Below are positions 20,339 to 28,240 of a DNA stretch of 64,000 nt, one piece after another. The stretch comes from Kocuria sp. Lineage in GTDB: Bacteria; Actinomycetota; Actinomycetes; Actinomycetales; Micrococcaceae. The notes beneath the pieces were generated by a model. It did not search any database, was not told the DNA's origin, and saw only the letters and a list, made by a program, of their open reading frames with translations. Location: NCBI RefSeq assembly GCF_030538595.1, contig NZ_JAUNTS010000001.1, positions 255,112 to 319,111 on the forward strand, written 5' to 3'. Numbering within the stretch: position 1 is the stretch's first letter; each line of letters opens with the position of its first letter. The position numbers and the translations under genes are program-made.

Positions 20339-21544
20339 TCACTTCGCGTCTTCGTTTTCGAGCACCACGGCAAGCCCCTGGCCAACGCCGATGCACAGGG
20401 AGGCCACGCCCCAGCGCTGATTCTCGGCCTTCAGACGCCGCGCCAAGGTCCCCAGCACGCGAGTTCCGGAGGCTCCCAGCGGGTGCCCGATGGCGATGGC
20501 ACCACCCCAGGCGTTGACAATGTCCGTGTCCACACCCCATTGCCGTGTGCACGCCAGCGACTGTGCCGCAAAGGCTTCATTCAGTTCGACGGCGCCCACC
20601 TGGCTCCAGGTGACACCCGCCCGTTGCAGTGCCACATTCGCGGCCTCCACGGGAGCTTCACCAAAAAACTGTGGCTGATTGGCTGCGGAACCACGTCCGG
20701 CGATCCGCGCCAGCGGGTCCATGCCCAAGAGCTGTGCGCCGGCTTCTGATCCCAGCCAGGCTGCGGAAGCGCCGTCGTTCATGGGGGATGCGTTACCTGC
20801 CGTGATCGTCCCGTTCTCCGCACGGAACACGGTGCGCAGTGCGCCCAAGGATTCCGTGGTTGAGTCCGGGCGAACCGTCTCATCCGTGTGGACATCTGAA
20901 CCACGTGTGGAGTTGGCCGGCACACTGACCACAAGATCTTGGTAGCGTCCCTGCTCCCAAGCTGCTGCCGCCAGCTGGTGGGAACGCGCAGCGAATTCGT
21001 CTTGCTCGCCACGGGTGATGCCGTGCTTTTCCCGCAGTTGCTCCGTGGCCTCCCCCAAGGACACCGTCCACTCCCCCGGCATCTGGGGATTCACCAACCG
21101 CCACCCCAAGGTGGAGTTGGCCAAATGCAGGTCCTGCACAGGGAATGCTCGTTCGGTTTTGGGCAGAACCCAGGGCGCGCGGGACATGGACTCCACACCA
21201 CCCACCAGCATGAGATCGGACTCCCCCACCTCAATCTGGCGGGAGGCGATCATGGCAGCGTCCAGAGAGGAGCCGCACAGGCGATTGACCGTGGTGCCGG
21301 GTACAGACGTGGCAAGACCAGCCAACAAAGTGGCCATGCGTGCCACATTGCGGTTCTCCTCCCCCGCCCCGTTGGCATTTCCGAACACCACTTCATCAAT
21401 GCGTTCCTGATCCAGCGCGGGGGCCCGCTCCACCATGGTGCGCACCACCAGTGCCGCCAGATCATCCGGACGATGATCGGAGAGAGCGCCGCCAATTTTG
21501 GCAAAGGGCGTGCGAACGGCGTCGTACACATAAGACGGGCTCAT
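20339..21544 (-). CDS. pcaF: 3-oxoadipyl-CoA thiolase
   Basis: Cleaves 3-oxoadipyl-CoA into succinyl-CoA and acetyl-CoA, the last step of the beta-ketoadipate pathway. The 401-residue thiolase has the nucleophilic Cys90 in VNRLCGSSLDA, the NEAFAAQ motif, the histidine of GGAIAIGHPLGASG and the C-terminal catalytic Cys in CIGVGQG. The context of pcaI/pcaJ favours PcaF over a general acetyl-CoA acetyltransferase. It overlaps pcaC by 4 bp. Confidence 0.92.
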   Translation of the reverse strand: MSPSYVYDAVRTPFAKIGGALSDHRPDDLAALVVRTMVERAPALDQERIDEVVFGNANGAGEENRNVARMATLLAGLATSVPGTTVNRLCGSSLDAAMIASRQIEVGESDLMLVGGVESMSRAPWVLPKTERAFPVQDLHLANSTLGWRLVNPQMPGEWTVSLGEATEQLREKHGITRGEQDEFAARSHQLAAAAWEQGRYQDLVVSVPANSTRGSDVHTDETVRPDSTTESLGALRTVFRAENGTITAGNASPMNDGASAAWLGSEAGAQLLGMDPLARIAGRGSAANQPQFFGEAPVEAANVALQRAGVTWSQVGAVELNEAFAAQSLACTRQWGVDTDIVNAWGGAIAIGHPLGASGTRVLGTLARRLKAENQRWGVASLCIGVGQGLAVVLENEDAK

Positions 21545-22053
21545 GACTTTTCCTTCTGCTCTGCCGTGAGGTCACTGTGACTCTGTTGACCACCGGTGTG
21601 ATCTGTGCGGCCGTTTTTGTTGCTCGCGGGGCCATCAGGGTGGTCAGCAGCTTCTGCATCCAGTCGATGAAAAACCGCTCTGGCGTGGGAGAAAGCGTTG
21701 TTGGCCGCCGGCACGGAGAGATAGATGGCAGATTGGAGCAGGACTTCCTTGATCTGCTCCCGCGTCAAACCGTTGCGCAGCGCCGCCCGGACGTGCATCT
21801 CGAATTCGCCCCAATGTCCACCGGCAATCAACGCAGTCAAGGTGATGGCGCTGCGCATGGGCCGGTCAAGTCCGGGCCGAGTCCAAATCTCCCCCCACGC
21901 GTACCGGGAGATGAAGTCCTGCCATTCAGACGTGAAGTCATTTTTGGCGGCTTCCGCGCGATCCACGTGAGCATCGGAGAGCACCTCTCGGCGCACCTTC
22001 ATTCCGTCCGCGTGCGCTTGTGCTTCAGTTCGCTGTGGGTTGTTGATACTCAT
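21541..22053 (-). CDS. pcaC: 4-carboxymuconolactone decarboxylase
   Basis: Decarboxylates gamma-carboxymuconolactone to the 3-oxoadipate enol-lactone. It is an AhpD-like all-helical protein with the core WGEIWTRPGLDRPMRSAITL TALIAGGHW (in two parts) and FEMHVRAALRNGLTREQIKE. The 170 residues exceed the roughly 130 of the family by a hydrophilic C-terminal tail rich in Gly, Asn, His and Gln. Many actinobacteria fuse this domain to PcaD as PcaL; here the two are separate genes 3 bp apart. Confidence 0.92.
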   Translation of the reverse strand: MSINNPQRTEAQAHADGMKVRREVLSDAHVDRAEAAKNDFTSEWQDFISRYAWGEIWTRPGLDRPMRSAITLTALIAGGHWGEFEMHVRAALRNGLTREQIKEVLLQSAIYLSVPAANNAFSHARAVFHRLDAEAADHPDGPASNKNGRTDHTGGQQSHSDLTAEQKEKS

Positions 22054-22056
22054 GGC

Positions 22057-22926
22057 TCAGGCCTCCTGCCCGCTTTGGCTCACACGGTCCAGCACGGCGG
22101 CAATTTGTGCAGCCACGCGCTGGGGGGCTTCCGCGGGTGGGAGGTGAGCGACGTCGTGGTACTCCACGTACTCCGCCCCGGTCATGGCATCGGCCAGTTG
22201 CCGGAGCTGCTCCGGGGGTGTGGCCACATCCTGACCACCGGCCACCACGGTGACCGGCACCCCGACGCCGCCCAGTTGCCCGCGGAGGTCGAACTGGGCC
22301 AGGGCCTCACACACCTGGGCGTAGCCGTGACGGTCCGCATCTTGCAGGTCATGTAGGAGGCTGGTGGAAATACCGGTACCGGACTGTGCATCCCGGGCAA
22401 TGAACCCTTCCGCAAACCACCGCTTGGCGCTGCCAATCACCTGAGTGGGAGTTCCCGCCTGGGCCACCAACTCGGCTCGTTCACGCCAGCCCTGCGCCTC
22501 ACCCACTTTTTGTGCCGTGGTCACCAGCACCGCGCCCAGGACCCGCCTGGGCACATCCACCAGAAGTTGCTGGCCGACACAGCCGCCCACCGAACATCCT
22601 GCATAAACGAAAGAACGTTCTGTTTTTGTAGTTTCCCCCGCAGCCAGGACGGCATCCAAACCTGCCAAGACTCCTTGAGCCAACTCCGCCATGGTGAACT
22701 CCTGCGCAGCGGCAGGCGAGTGTCCGTGCCCGGGCAGATCCCAGCCCAAAATCCGTGCCTGCCCCTTCAACTCACGGGCCACGGGGCCCCACAGGTTGCT
22801 CACCGACGTTCCCAAGGACGGACCCACCACAACCAGGGGTGCTTCTGAGCTCGGGTCTGACAGGTTCTGGTTCTCCGTCAGTTGTGGTTCGGAGAGCATC
22901 ACCCAGTGAATGTCAGGAACGGTCAT
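22057..22926 (-). CDS. pcaD: 3-oxoadipate enol-lactonase
   Basis: Alpha/beta hydrolase of 289 residues that opens the enol-lactone. The nucleophile is the serine in YAGCSVGGCVG near residue 117, after the GWDLPGHGHS loop. The acid is probably in VAGGQDVATPPEQL and the histidine in YHDVAHLPPAEAP. The ATG at 22926 has GGAGG ten bases upstream; the frame extends to 23106 but overlaps pcaB and is not conserved. Confidence 0.9.
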   Translation of the reverse strand: MTVPDIHWVMLSEPQLTENQNLSDPSSEAPLVVVGPSLGTSVSNLWGPVARELKGQARILGWDLPGHGHSPAAAQEFTMAELAQGVLAGLDAVLAAGETTKTERSFVYAGCSVGGCVGQQLLVDVPRRVLGAVLVTTAQKVGEAQGWRERAELVAQAGTPTQVIGSAKRWFAEGFIARDAQSGTGISTSLLHDLQDADRHGYAQVCEALAQFDLRGQLGGVGVPVTVVAGGQDVATPPEQLRQLADAMTGAEYVEYHDVAHLPPAEAPQRVAAQIAAVLDRVSQSGQEA

Positions 22927-22942
22927 TGTTGCTTGTCCTCCA

Positions 22943-24460
22943 TCAGATCTGGTCTTCCCGCACGGAAGCCGGTTTTCCTGCAGACGAACTGGCCTGCACC
23001 TGCTCCAACCGGCACAGCGCGTCATCCACCAACTGCGCAGCTTGGCCCGTGTACCCAGCGGGATCACACAGCTCACGAATGAGCTCTGCCGTGACCGCTG
23101 AGCCATCCGGAAGAGTGCGGCCCTGCGTCAGGGCCAAGAGTTCACGCCACACGCCATCGCCATCGCCGTCACCGTCGGTCAGGGCATCAGAGCCCGGTCC
23201 GGACCTGGAACTGGGTGCATGAGTCACAAGCACCTCCTGAATCTGAGCTTTGGCCTCCAGGCCGTGATCGGTCAGCGCCGGACCCAGCACCCTCACCAGT
23301 CGCTCAGACACCAAGCCGGGATCGCTGAGTGCAAGATTGGCACGCATGGCATCCGGGAAGATCTGCAAGCCTGCGATCAACTCACCGGCCTGCAGGGTGG
23401 CCGTACCGGTGAGCTCCAAAAGATCTTGAAAGGCCGGCCACTCGCTGTGCCAGGCCCCGTCTGGACGTTCGTCCACAAATTCACCAGCGGCCACAAACAG
23501 CTGAGCCACCAACTGCGGTGTACTCAATGCTGTTCGCTTGATCAGCACCGAGAGCACAGGGTTCTGCTTTTGTGGCATGGCTGAGGACACCCCGCGGCCC
23601 GGCGCCACAGGTTCGCGCAGTTCGGCGATCTCCGGGCGGGAGAGCAACAGGACATCGTTGGCAATTGCGCCCAGTGCGGCAGCAGTCTGCCCCAGAGCCG
23701 CCCCACACTGCAGGACGGCTTCACGCGATGTGTGCCATACATGTTCAGGTGGATTCAGACCGAGCTCCGCCGCCCAGCGGCTGTTCAATGCAGTCACGGT
23801 GGTGCGATCAGCCACGCCGTCCGGGTGCATCCCCGCCGATGACTCAACCAGGGAATCAACGCCCGCCAAGGTGCCGGCAGCACCTCCCACCGCAAGCGGA
23901 AAGCGCAGATTCGCCAGCGCCTGATTCGCATCCAAAACCGCGTGCATCCACCGTGCACACCGCAGCCCGAACGTGGCGGGTACGGCGTGCTGAGTCAAGG
24001 TTCGGGCCACGCAGGGGGTGTCCCGATGCTGCGTCGCCAGCTTTCCCAGTGCCCGCGCACAGTCCATCAGTTCGTCACGAACAGCCTTCACACAGCGCTG
24101 GGCCACCACCATGAGCGCCGTGTCCAGAACATCCTGACTTGTCAGACCGCGGTGAATGCTGACCGCTGCCTCAGAGTCAACGGCACGAACCGCTGCACGG
24201 ACATCGTGCAGCATGGGGATCACGGGGTTCCCCCCGGCCTCAGCCCGAATGGCAAGATCTGCAACGTCCGTGAAGTCCACCAGCGGGCCGCAGAGAACCT
24301 GCTGCACCACGTCTGCGTGTTGCGCAGGGATCAGTCCAGACGCAGCCTGAGCCCGGACCCACGCGATCTCCACGTCCACCAACGCACGCACTACGGCGTC
24401 GTCGTCCGTGAACGTGGCGAACCGGTGGGCCCCAGGCCGCAGCAATCCTCGCTGAGTCAC
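22943..24460 (-). CDS. pcaB: 3-carboxy-cis,cis-muconate cycloisomerase
   Basis: Member of the fumarase/aspartase superfamily converting 3-carboxymuconate to the muconolactone. The signature loop SSAMPQKQNPVLSV and the HRGLTSQDVLDTAL region are clear. The length, 505, is somewhat above the usual 350-450; the extra part includes a Ser/Gly segment with a short DGDGDGDG run near residue 430. It overlaps pcaG by 4 bp (ATGA). Confidence 0.92.
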   Translation of the reverse strand: MTQRGLLRPGAHRFATFTDDDAVVRALVDVEIAWVRAQAASGLIPAQHADVVQQVLCGPLVDFTDVADLAIRAEAGGNPVIPMLHDVRAAVRAVDSEAAVSIHRGLTSQDVLDTALMVVAQRCVKAVRDELMDCARALGKLATQHRDTPCVARTLTQHAVPATFGLRCARWMHAVLDANQALANLRFPLAVGGAAGTLAGVDSLVESSAGMHPDGVADRTTVTALNSRWAAELGLNPPEHVWHTSREAVLQCGAALGQTAAALGAIANDVLLLSRPEIAELREPVAPGRGVSSAMPQKQNPVLSVLIKRTALSTPQLVAQLFVAAGEFVDERPDGAWHSEWPAFQDLLELTGTATLQAGELIAGLQIFPDAMRANLALSDPGLVSERLVRVLGPALTDHGLEAKAQIQEVLVTHAPSSRSGPGSDALTDGDGDGDGVWRELLALTQGRTLPDGSAVTAELIRELCDPAGYTGQAAQLVDDALCRLEQVQASSSAGKPASVREDQI

Positions 24461-25047
24461 GGCGTGTGGTTCGGGAAGGTGAGGAACACGGTTTCGCCAT
24501 CACCCTGCAGGTGAATGTCAAAGTGCAGTGATCCATCGGGCTCACGCTGAGCAATCAGTGTTTGCGCACGCTGCTCCGGAAGTGCTGAGAGCACCGGATC
24601 TTGCGCCAACGCCCGGGTGTCCTCCGGCAGATAAATCCTGGTAAACAGACGATTGAGGAGACCGCGCGCAAACACGGTCATGGCAATGAACGGGGCCTTG
24701 CCTTCATCTGTTGCCCCCGGGTTGACCGTGATGAAGTCATAGTGGCCCACGTTGTCCACTGCCACGCGGCCAAAGCCGGTGAAGGTGTAGCCGTCACGGA
24801 TCAAAGAGCCCGGCTCCTGCGAGACCCGGCCGTTGGCATCAGCCTGCCAGATTTCCAGCATGGAGTCCGGCACGGGATCCCCGTTGCCGTCGTAGACCGT
24901 ACCGTGCAACCGCACGGCGTCCGGATGATTACGGTCCACCAGGTATTCGCCGCGTTCATAGGGCAGGGCGTAGCCGTAGAACGGCCCAATGGTCTGTCCC
25001 GGGGTGGCCACCAGATGACCGTGCCGCTGTTCGATTGACTCAGACAT
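24457..25047 (-). CDS. pcaG: Protocatechuate 3,4-dioxygenase alpha subunit
   Basis: 196-residue non-catalytic subunit of the intradiol ring-cleaving enzyme. PGQTIGPFYGYALPYERGEY and the shared fold motif DSMLEIWQADANGRV are visible. It lacks the full iron-ligand set found in PcaH, as expected for the alpha subunit. It overlaps pcaH by 8 bp. Confidence 0.94.
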   Translation of the reverse strand: MSESIEQRHGHLVATPGQTIGPFYGYALPYERGEYLVDRNHPDAVRLHGTVYDGNGDPVPDSMLEIWQADANGRVSQEPGSLIRDGYTFTGFGRVAVDNVGHYDFITVNPGATDEGKAPFIAMTVFARGLLNRLFTRIYLPEDTRALAQDPVLSALPEQRAQTLIAQREPDGSLHFDIHLQGDGETVFLTFPNHTP

Positions 25048-25825
25048 CGGTGTCCTCCTCGGTGGGGGTGCGGTGGGAACCAGTCAGCACAATGTCCCAG
25101 GTGTAGCCCAATGACCATTCGTGCTCAGAGGTGCTGTGATCGTAGGTGGCCACAAGGCGTTCGCGGGCCTTGGGGTCCACGATCGCCTGATAAATCGGAT
25201 CCAGGTCAAAGAGCGGATCTCCCGGAAAGTACATCTGGGTGATCATGCGCTGCGTGAAATCAGTACCGAACAGGGAAAAGTGAATATGCGCCGGACGCCA
25301 CGCATTGTGGTGGTTCTTCCACGGGTAAGGACCGGGCTTGATGGTGGTGAAGGAGTAAGAGCCATCATCCCCGGTCAAACAGCGGCCCACGCCGGTGAAG
25401 TTGGGATCAATGGGCGCAGGGTGCTGATCGCGCTTGTGGATGTAACGCCCAGCGGCGTTGGCCTGCCAGATTTCCACCAGCTGGTTGCGTACCGGGCGGC
25501 CATTGCCATCCAGTACCCGTCCACTCACCGTCATGCGCTCCCCGATGGGTTCGCCGCCACCTTGAATGGTGAGATCAGCTTCCAAGGCGTGCACGTCCCG
25601 CTGACCGAATGCCGGGGCCCACAACTCAATGGTTTCCGGATCCGCGTGGTGCAGGTCCTTGGTGGGGTGGCGCAGGATGGAACTGCGATAGGGCGGGAAG
25701 TCGATTCTGGGCTGCGTCTCCACCACGCCGCTGGCAGCGTAGTCACGGTATATCTCCTGCATGTCCGCAGTGATCTCCGCCTGAGAGTTCGCGGCGGCAT
25801 CCGACGAAACGACGGGTTCTGCCAT
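25040..25825 (-). CDS. pcaH: Protocatechuate 3,4-dioxygenase beta subunit
   Basis: Catalytic subunit carrying non-haem Fe(III). With the start at 25825 the probable iron ligands are Tyr128 (GRYIHK), Tyr167 (PGPYPW), His180 and His182 (WRPAHIHFSL). Their spacing of 39, 13 and 2 equals that of the characterised enzyme. I chose the second ATG because AAAGGAG is six bases before it and directly abuts the first (25831). It is the first gene of the pcaHGBDCFIJR unit. Confidence 0.95.
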   Translation of the reverse strand: MAEPVVSSDAAANSQAEITADMQEIYRDYAASGVVETQPRIDFPPYRSSILRHPTKDLHHADPETIELWAPAFGQRDVHALEADLTIQGGGEPIGERMTVSGRVLDGNGRPVRNQLVEIWQANAAGRYIHKRDQHPAPIDPNFTGVGRCLTGDDGSYSFTTIKPGPYPWKNHHNAWRPAHIHFSLFGTDFTQRMITQMYFPGDPLFDLDPIYQAIVDPKARERLVATYDHSTSEHEWSLGYTWDIVLTGSHRTPTEEDTDV

Positions 25826-25945
25826 GGTCATCTCCTTTGATGAATCTCCAGCACGTCATGATCCGTACTGGTCAGGGACTTGTCTGTGATGACCGCCCGC
25901 TGGACGATTGCCGGCACTGGGAATTGTTCCCGATCGACTGGCTCC

Positions 25946-25974
25946 AGCATAACGCACATCACACGCTATGCGAA
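25946..25974 (-). promoter_or_regulatory. Putative pcaH promoter
   Basis: Minus strand: TTCGCA (25969-25974), 17 bp, TATGCT (25946-25951). The two boxes overlap the middle and downstream repeats of the operator described separately, so the bound regulator would contact the promoter directly. Confidence 0.45.
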
Positions 25975-25992
25975 CAGGTGTCCGTATAGCGC
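25946..25992 (-). promoter_or_regulatory. Three-repeat IclR-type operator upstream of pcaH
   Basis: Three related 10-mers on the minus strand: GCGCTATACG (25983-25992), an inverted copy whose complement reads ACGCTATGCG (25963-25972), and GCGTTATGCT (25946-25955). The first two form a palindrome with 10-bp spacing and the third is a direct repeat 7 bp on. Palindrome plus direct repeat is the arrangement described for the IclR-family regulators PcaU and PobR. Binding is inferred. Confidence 0.55.
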
Positions 25993-26066
25993 ACACTTTG
26001 ATGAGGGCGCCTCCTTTCGTCATGACTCACTCGTATGCTCTTTGAGCAATTCACCCGCGTGAGACT

Positions 26067-27263
26067 TCATTGCCACCCCGTGTAGCACTCCGCAAAATAC
26101 GCGCGGCCGTGCTCCGAGTCCGTGATGGAACGCAACTGTCCGCGGCGGCGCTGCTGTTCAAAGGAGTTCTCCCCTTCCACGGTGTGCATCATGCTGGTGG
26201 CCCAATAGGAGAAGTTCTGCGCCTTCCACACTCTTTCCAGTGCTGCGGCGGAGTATCCGGCCAACAGCTGGGGGTTGCCGTCACGCAGCAAACTGACCAG
26301 AGCTGGTGCCACAACACGAACGTCACTGAAGGCCAAATTCAACCCCTTGGCACCAGTGGGCGGCACAGTGTGCCCCGCATCTCCGACCAACACCAGACTG
26401 TGATGGCGCAGCGGTTCGCAGACGTAGGAGCGAAACTTCAGGACTGTCTTGTCAAAGATTCGCCCTTGCTCAAGTCGGAAACCATCCGACCCCTGGACGC
26501 ACTCCTGAAGGCGAGCCCATATCCGTTCATCACTCCAGTCAGCCACATCTGTTTGAGGGTCACACTGGAAGTACATCCGCTGCACTGTCTCTGAACGCTG
26601 GGAGATCAGGGCGAATCCTGCCTCCGAATTGGCGTAGATCAGTTCCGGCCAGCTGGGTGGCGCCTCACACAAGATGCCGAACCAAGCGAACGGATATTCG
26701 ATGAAGTGCTCCGTGCGCACATCCTCCGGAATGAGCTGACGGCACATGGACCGCGACCCGTCGGCCCCCACCACAATTCGAGCGGAAATTTCCGTGGCTT
26801 GGCCGTCTTCGTCCGTGAAGGTGATGCGCGGGTTCCGGGTCTCAATGTCATGCACAGCGGTGTCCATGACGGACCAGAACAGGGTTCCGCCGTCACGTTG
26901 ACGTGCCTGGTACAGGTCCCAGAACACCTCGTTCTGCGGATAGAGCCACACGGACTGGCCCACGGCATCTTGGAAGTCAATGTGATGGTTTTGGCCGTCG
27001 TAACGCAGTGTGGTTCCGCGGTGCTCATGGCCTTCGGTGAGCACCCGGCCATCCACACCGGTGTCCGTGAGCATCCGCACGCTGGCAGCTTCAAGGATCC
27101 CCGCACGGTGCGTGTGGCGAATGGTCTCCGGGTCACGGATGTCAACAACTGCGGAGTCAACACCTTCCTGAGCCAGCAGGTGGGAGAGCATCAGCCCTGC
27201 CGGGCCGGCGCCCACAATGCCCACTTGAGTCTCAATGACCCGACCTCCCGATTGCTGACCCAT
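26067..27263 (-). CDS. pobA: 4-hydroxybenzoate 3-monooxygenase
   Basis: FAD-dependent hydroxylase making protocatechuate from 4-hydroxybenzoate with NAD(P)H and O2. The 398-residue protein has the FAD dinucleotide motif GIVGAGPAGLMLSHLL at residues 15-30, a DG motif (VVGADGSRS) and the second FAD motif VLVGDAGHTVPPTGAKGLNL. AGAAGGAAG precedes the ATG. It lies between the regulator gene and pcaH and feeds the pca operon. Confidence 0.95.
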   Translation of the reverse strand: MGQQSGGRVIETQVGIVGAGPAGLMLSHLLAQEGVDSAVVDIRDPETIRHTHRAGILEAASVRMLTDTGVDGRVLTEGHEHRGTTLRYDGQNHHIDFQDAVGQSVWLYPQNEVFWDLYQARQRDGGTLFWSVMDTAVHDIETRNPRITFTDEDGQATEISARIVVGADGSRSMCRQLIPEDVRTEHFIEYPFAWFGILCEAPPSWPELIYANSEAGFALISQRSETVQRMYFQCDPQTDVADWSDERIWARLQECVQGSDGFRLEQGRIFDKTVLKFRSYVCEPLRHHSLVLVGDAGHTVPPTGAKGLNLAFSDVRVVAPALVSLLRDGNPQLLAGYSAAALERVWKAQNFSYWATSMMHTVEGENSFEQQRRRGQLRSITDSEHGRAYFAECYTGWQ

Positions 27264-27303
27264 GGGAACTTCCTTCTGATCGACAGGCGAACATCTGTGC
27301 GAT

Positions 27304-27316
27304 CAGTGTGACACTG
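27304..27316. promoter_or_regulatory. Palindrome in the pobA upstream region
   Basis: 13-bp palindrome CAGTGTGACACTG about 40 bp upstream of pobA, in the 120-bp gap after the IclR gene. Size and place suit an operator, but it does not resemble the pcaH repeats, so the assignment is weak. Confidence 0.3.
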
Positions 27317-27383
27317 CTCTGTGGCGGAGGCCCTAAAGTTTCCGTTCAATAGGATATGCCCGCTCACCACACTTGTCCGTGGG

Positions 27384-28163
27384 CTATCGGGAGAGCTGGA
27401 CGTTGTGCGGGTGCTGCCGCATGATCCGCTCAATGCCGTGAGCCGCTGCCCTCAGCACTTGAACGGTGGCCTCCGGATCAACCACCACCGCCGAGCGATC
27501 AAGCACCGCTCCCAATCCCGCCACCACCTCTGCGCGGGCGGAGTGGACCGGTACCGCAATGCCCGTGCGGTCCGGCTCCAGATTCCCCGTCTGAATCACG
27601 TGCCCCACCGAACGGATGGAAGCCAGGACAGCTTCCAGCTGAGCCACACCGCCCTGCGGAATCACGTGGTCACCGGCGCGCAGCGCAGCCAGATACTCCT
27701 GACGCCCTCCGGTGGGCATGCCCGCCAAAAGCACCAGTCCCACTGCGGAGACGTGCAGCGGCAACCGACCCGCCACCCCCGAACTGATCTCCCGGGCGCC
27801 ATGCGCGGACAGCCGCTGCAGAATCAGTACCTCGCGGCCTTCCACCCGCCCCAGCTGGACGTGCTGGCCCAGCACCGTTTGGGCATCCTGCATGAACGGC
27901 AAGGCAATGGCCGCAAGTGTGGATTCCCGTGCCGCGCGTGTGGCCAGTTCCCACAGCCTGGTGCCGATCACAAAAGCACCGCCTTCTGCCTCCAGCCATC
28001 CGCGCTGGGCAAGTTCGGTGCACAACCTGTGGACCGTACTCACCGGCAGATCTGCGTTACGGGCCACTTGCGTGACGGTGAGTCGCGGGGTCTGCGGGGA
28101 GAACACACCCAGAATCCGGTCCACACGCTCAAGCACAGATTCGCCGCTACGGGAGTTGGCCAT
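27384..28163 (-). CDS. IclR-family regulator, probably of pobA
   Basis: 259 residues with an N-terminal winged helix (SVLERVDRILGVFS, VTQVARNADLPVSTVHRLCT) and a C-terminal IclR ligand domain (LQRLSAHGAREISSGVAGRL, GIAVPVHSARAEVVAGLGAV). It is only distantly similar to the PcaR-like protein in this window. It sits 120 bp upstream of pobA in the same direction, so regulation of pobA is the obvious inference. Confidence 0.82.
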   Translation of the reverse strand: MANSRSGESVLERVDRILGVFSPQTPRLTVTQVARNADLPVSTVHRLCTELAQRGWLEAEGGAFVIGTRLWELATRAARESTLAAIALPFMQDAQTVLGQHVQLGRVEGREVLILQRLSAHGAREISSGVAGRLPLHVSAVGLVLLAGMPTGGRQEYLAALRAGDHVIPQGGVAQLEAVLASIRSVGHVIQTGNLEPDRTGIAVPVHSARAEVVAGLGAVLDRSAVVVDPEATVQVLRAAAHGIERIMRQHPHNVQLSR

Positions 28164-28240
28164 GGTGGCATTGTGCCGGATCGGTTGGCTCCCCCGCGCT
28201 ACCCACGGTGCCGGTCAGATACCCCCAATCACGACGTCGG

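Noticed and set aside
26010-26017. Perfect Shine-Dalgarno sequence (AAAGGAGG, minus strand) between pobA and pcaH
   Set aside because: The nearest possible start, a GTG, lies 13 nt away, and the 40-codon frame behind it runs through the operator. I consider it fortuitous.
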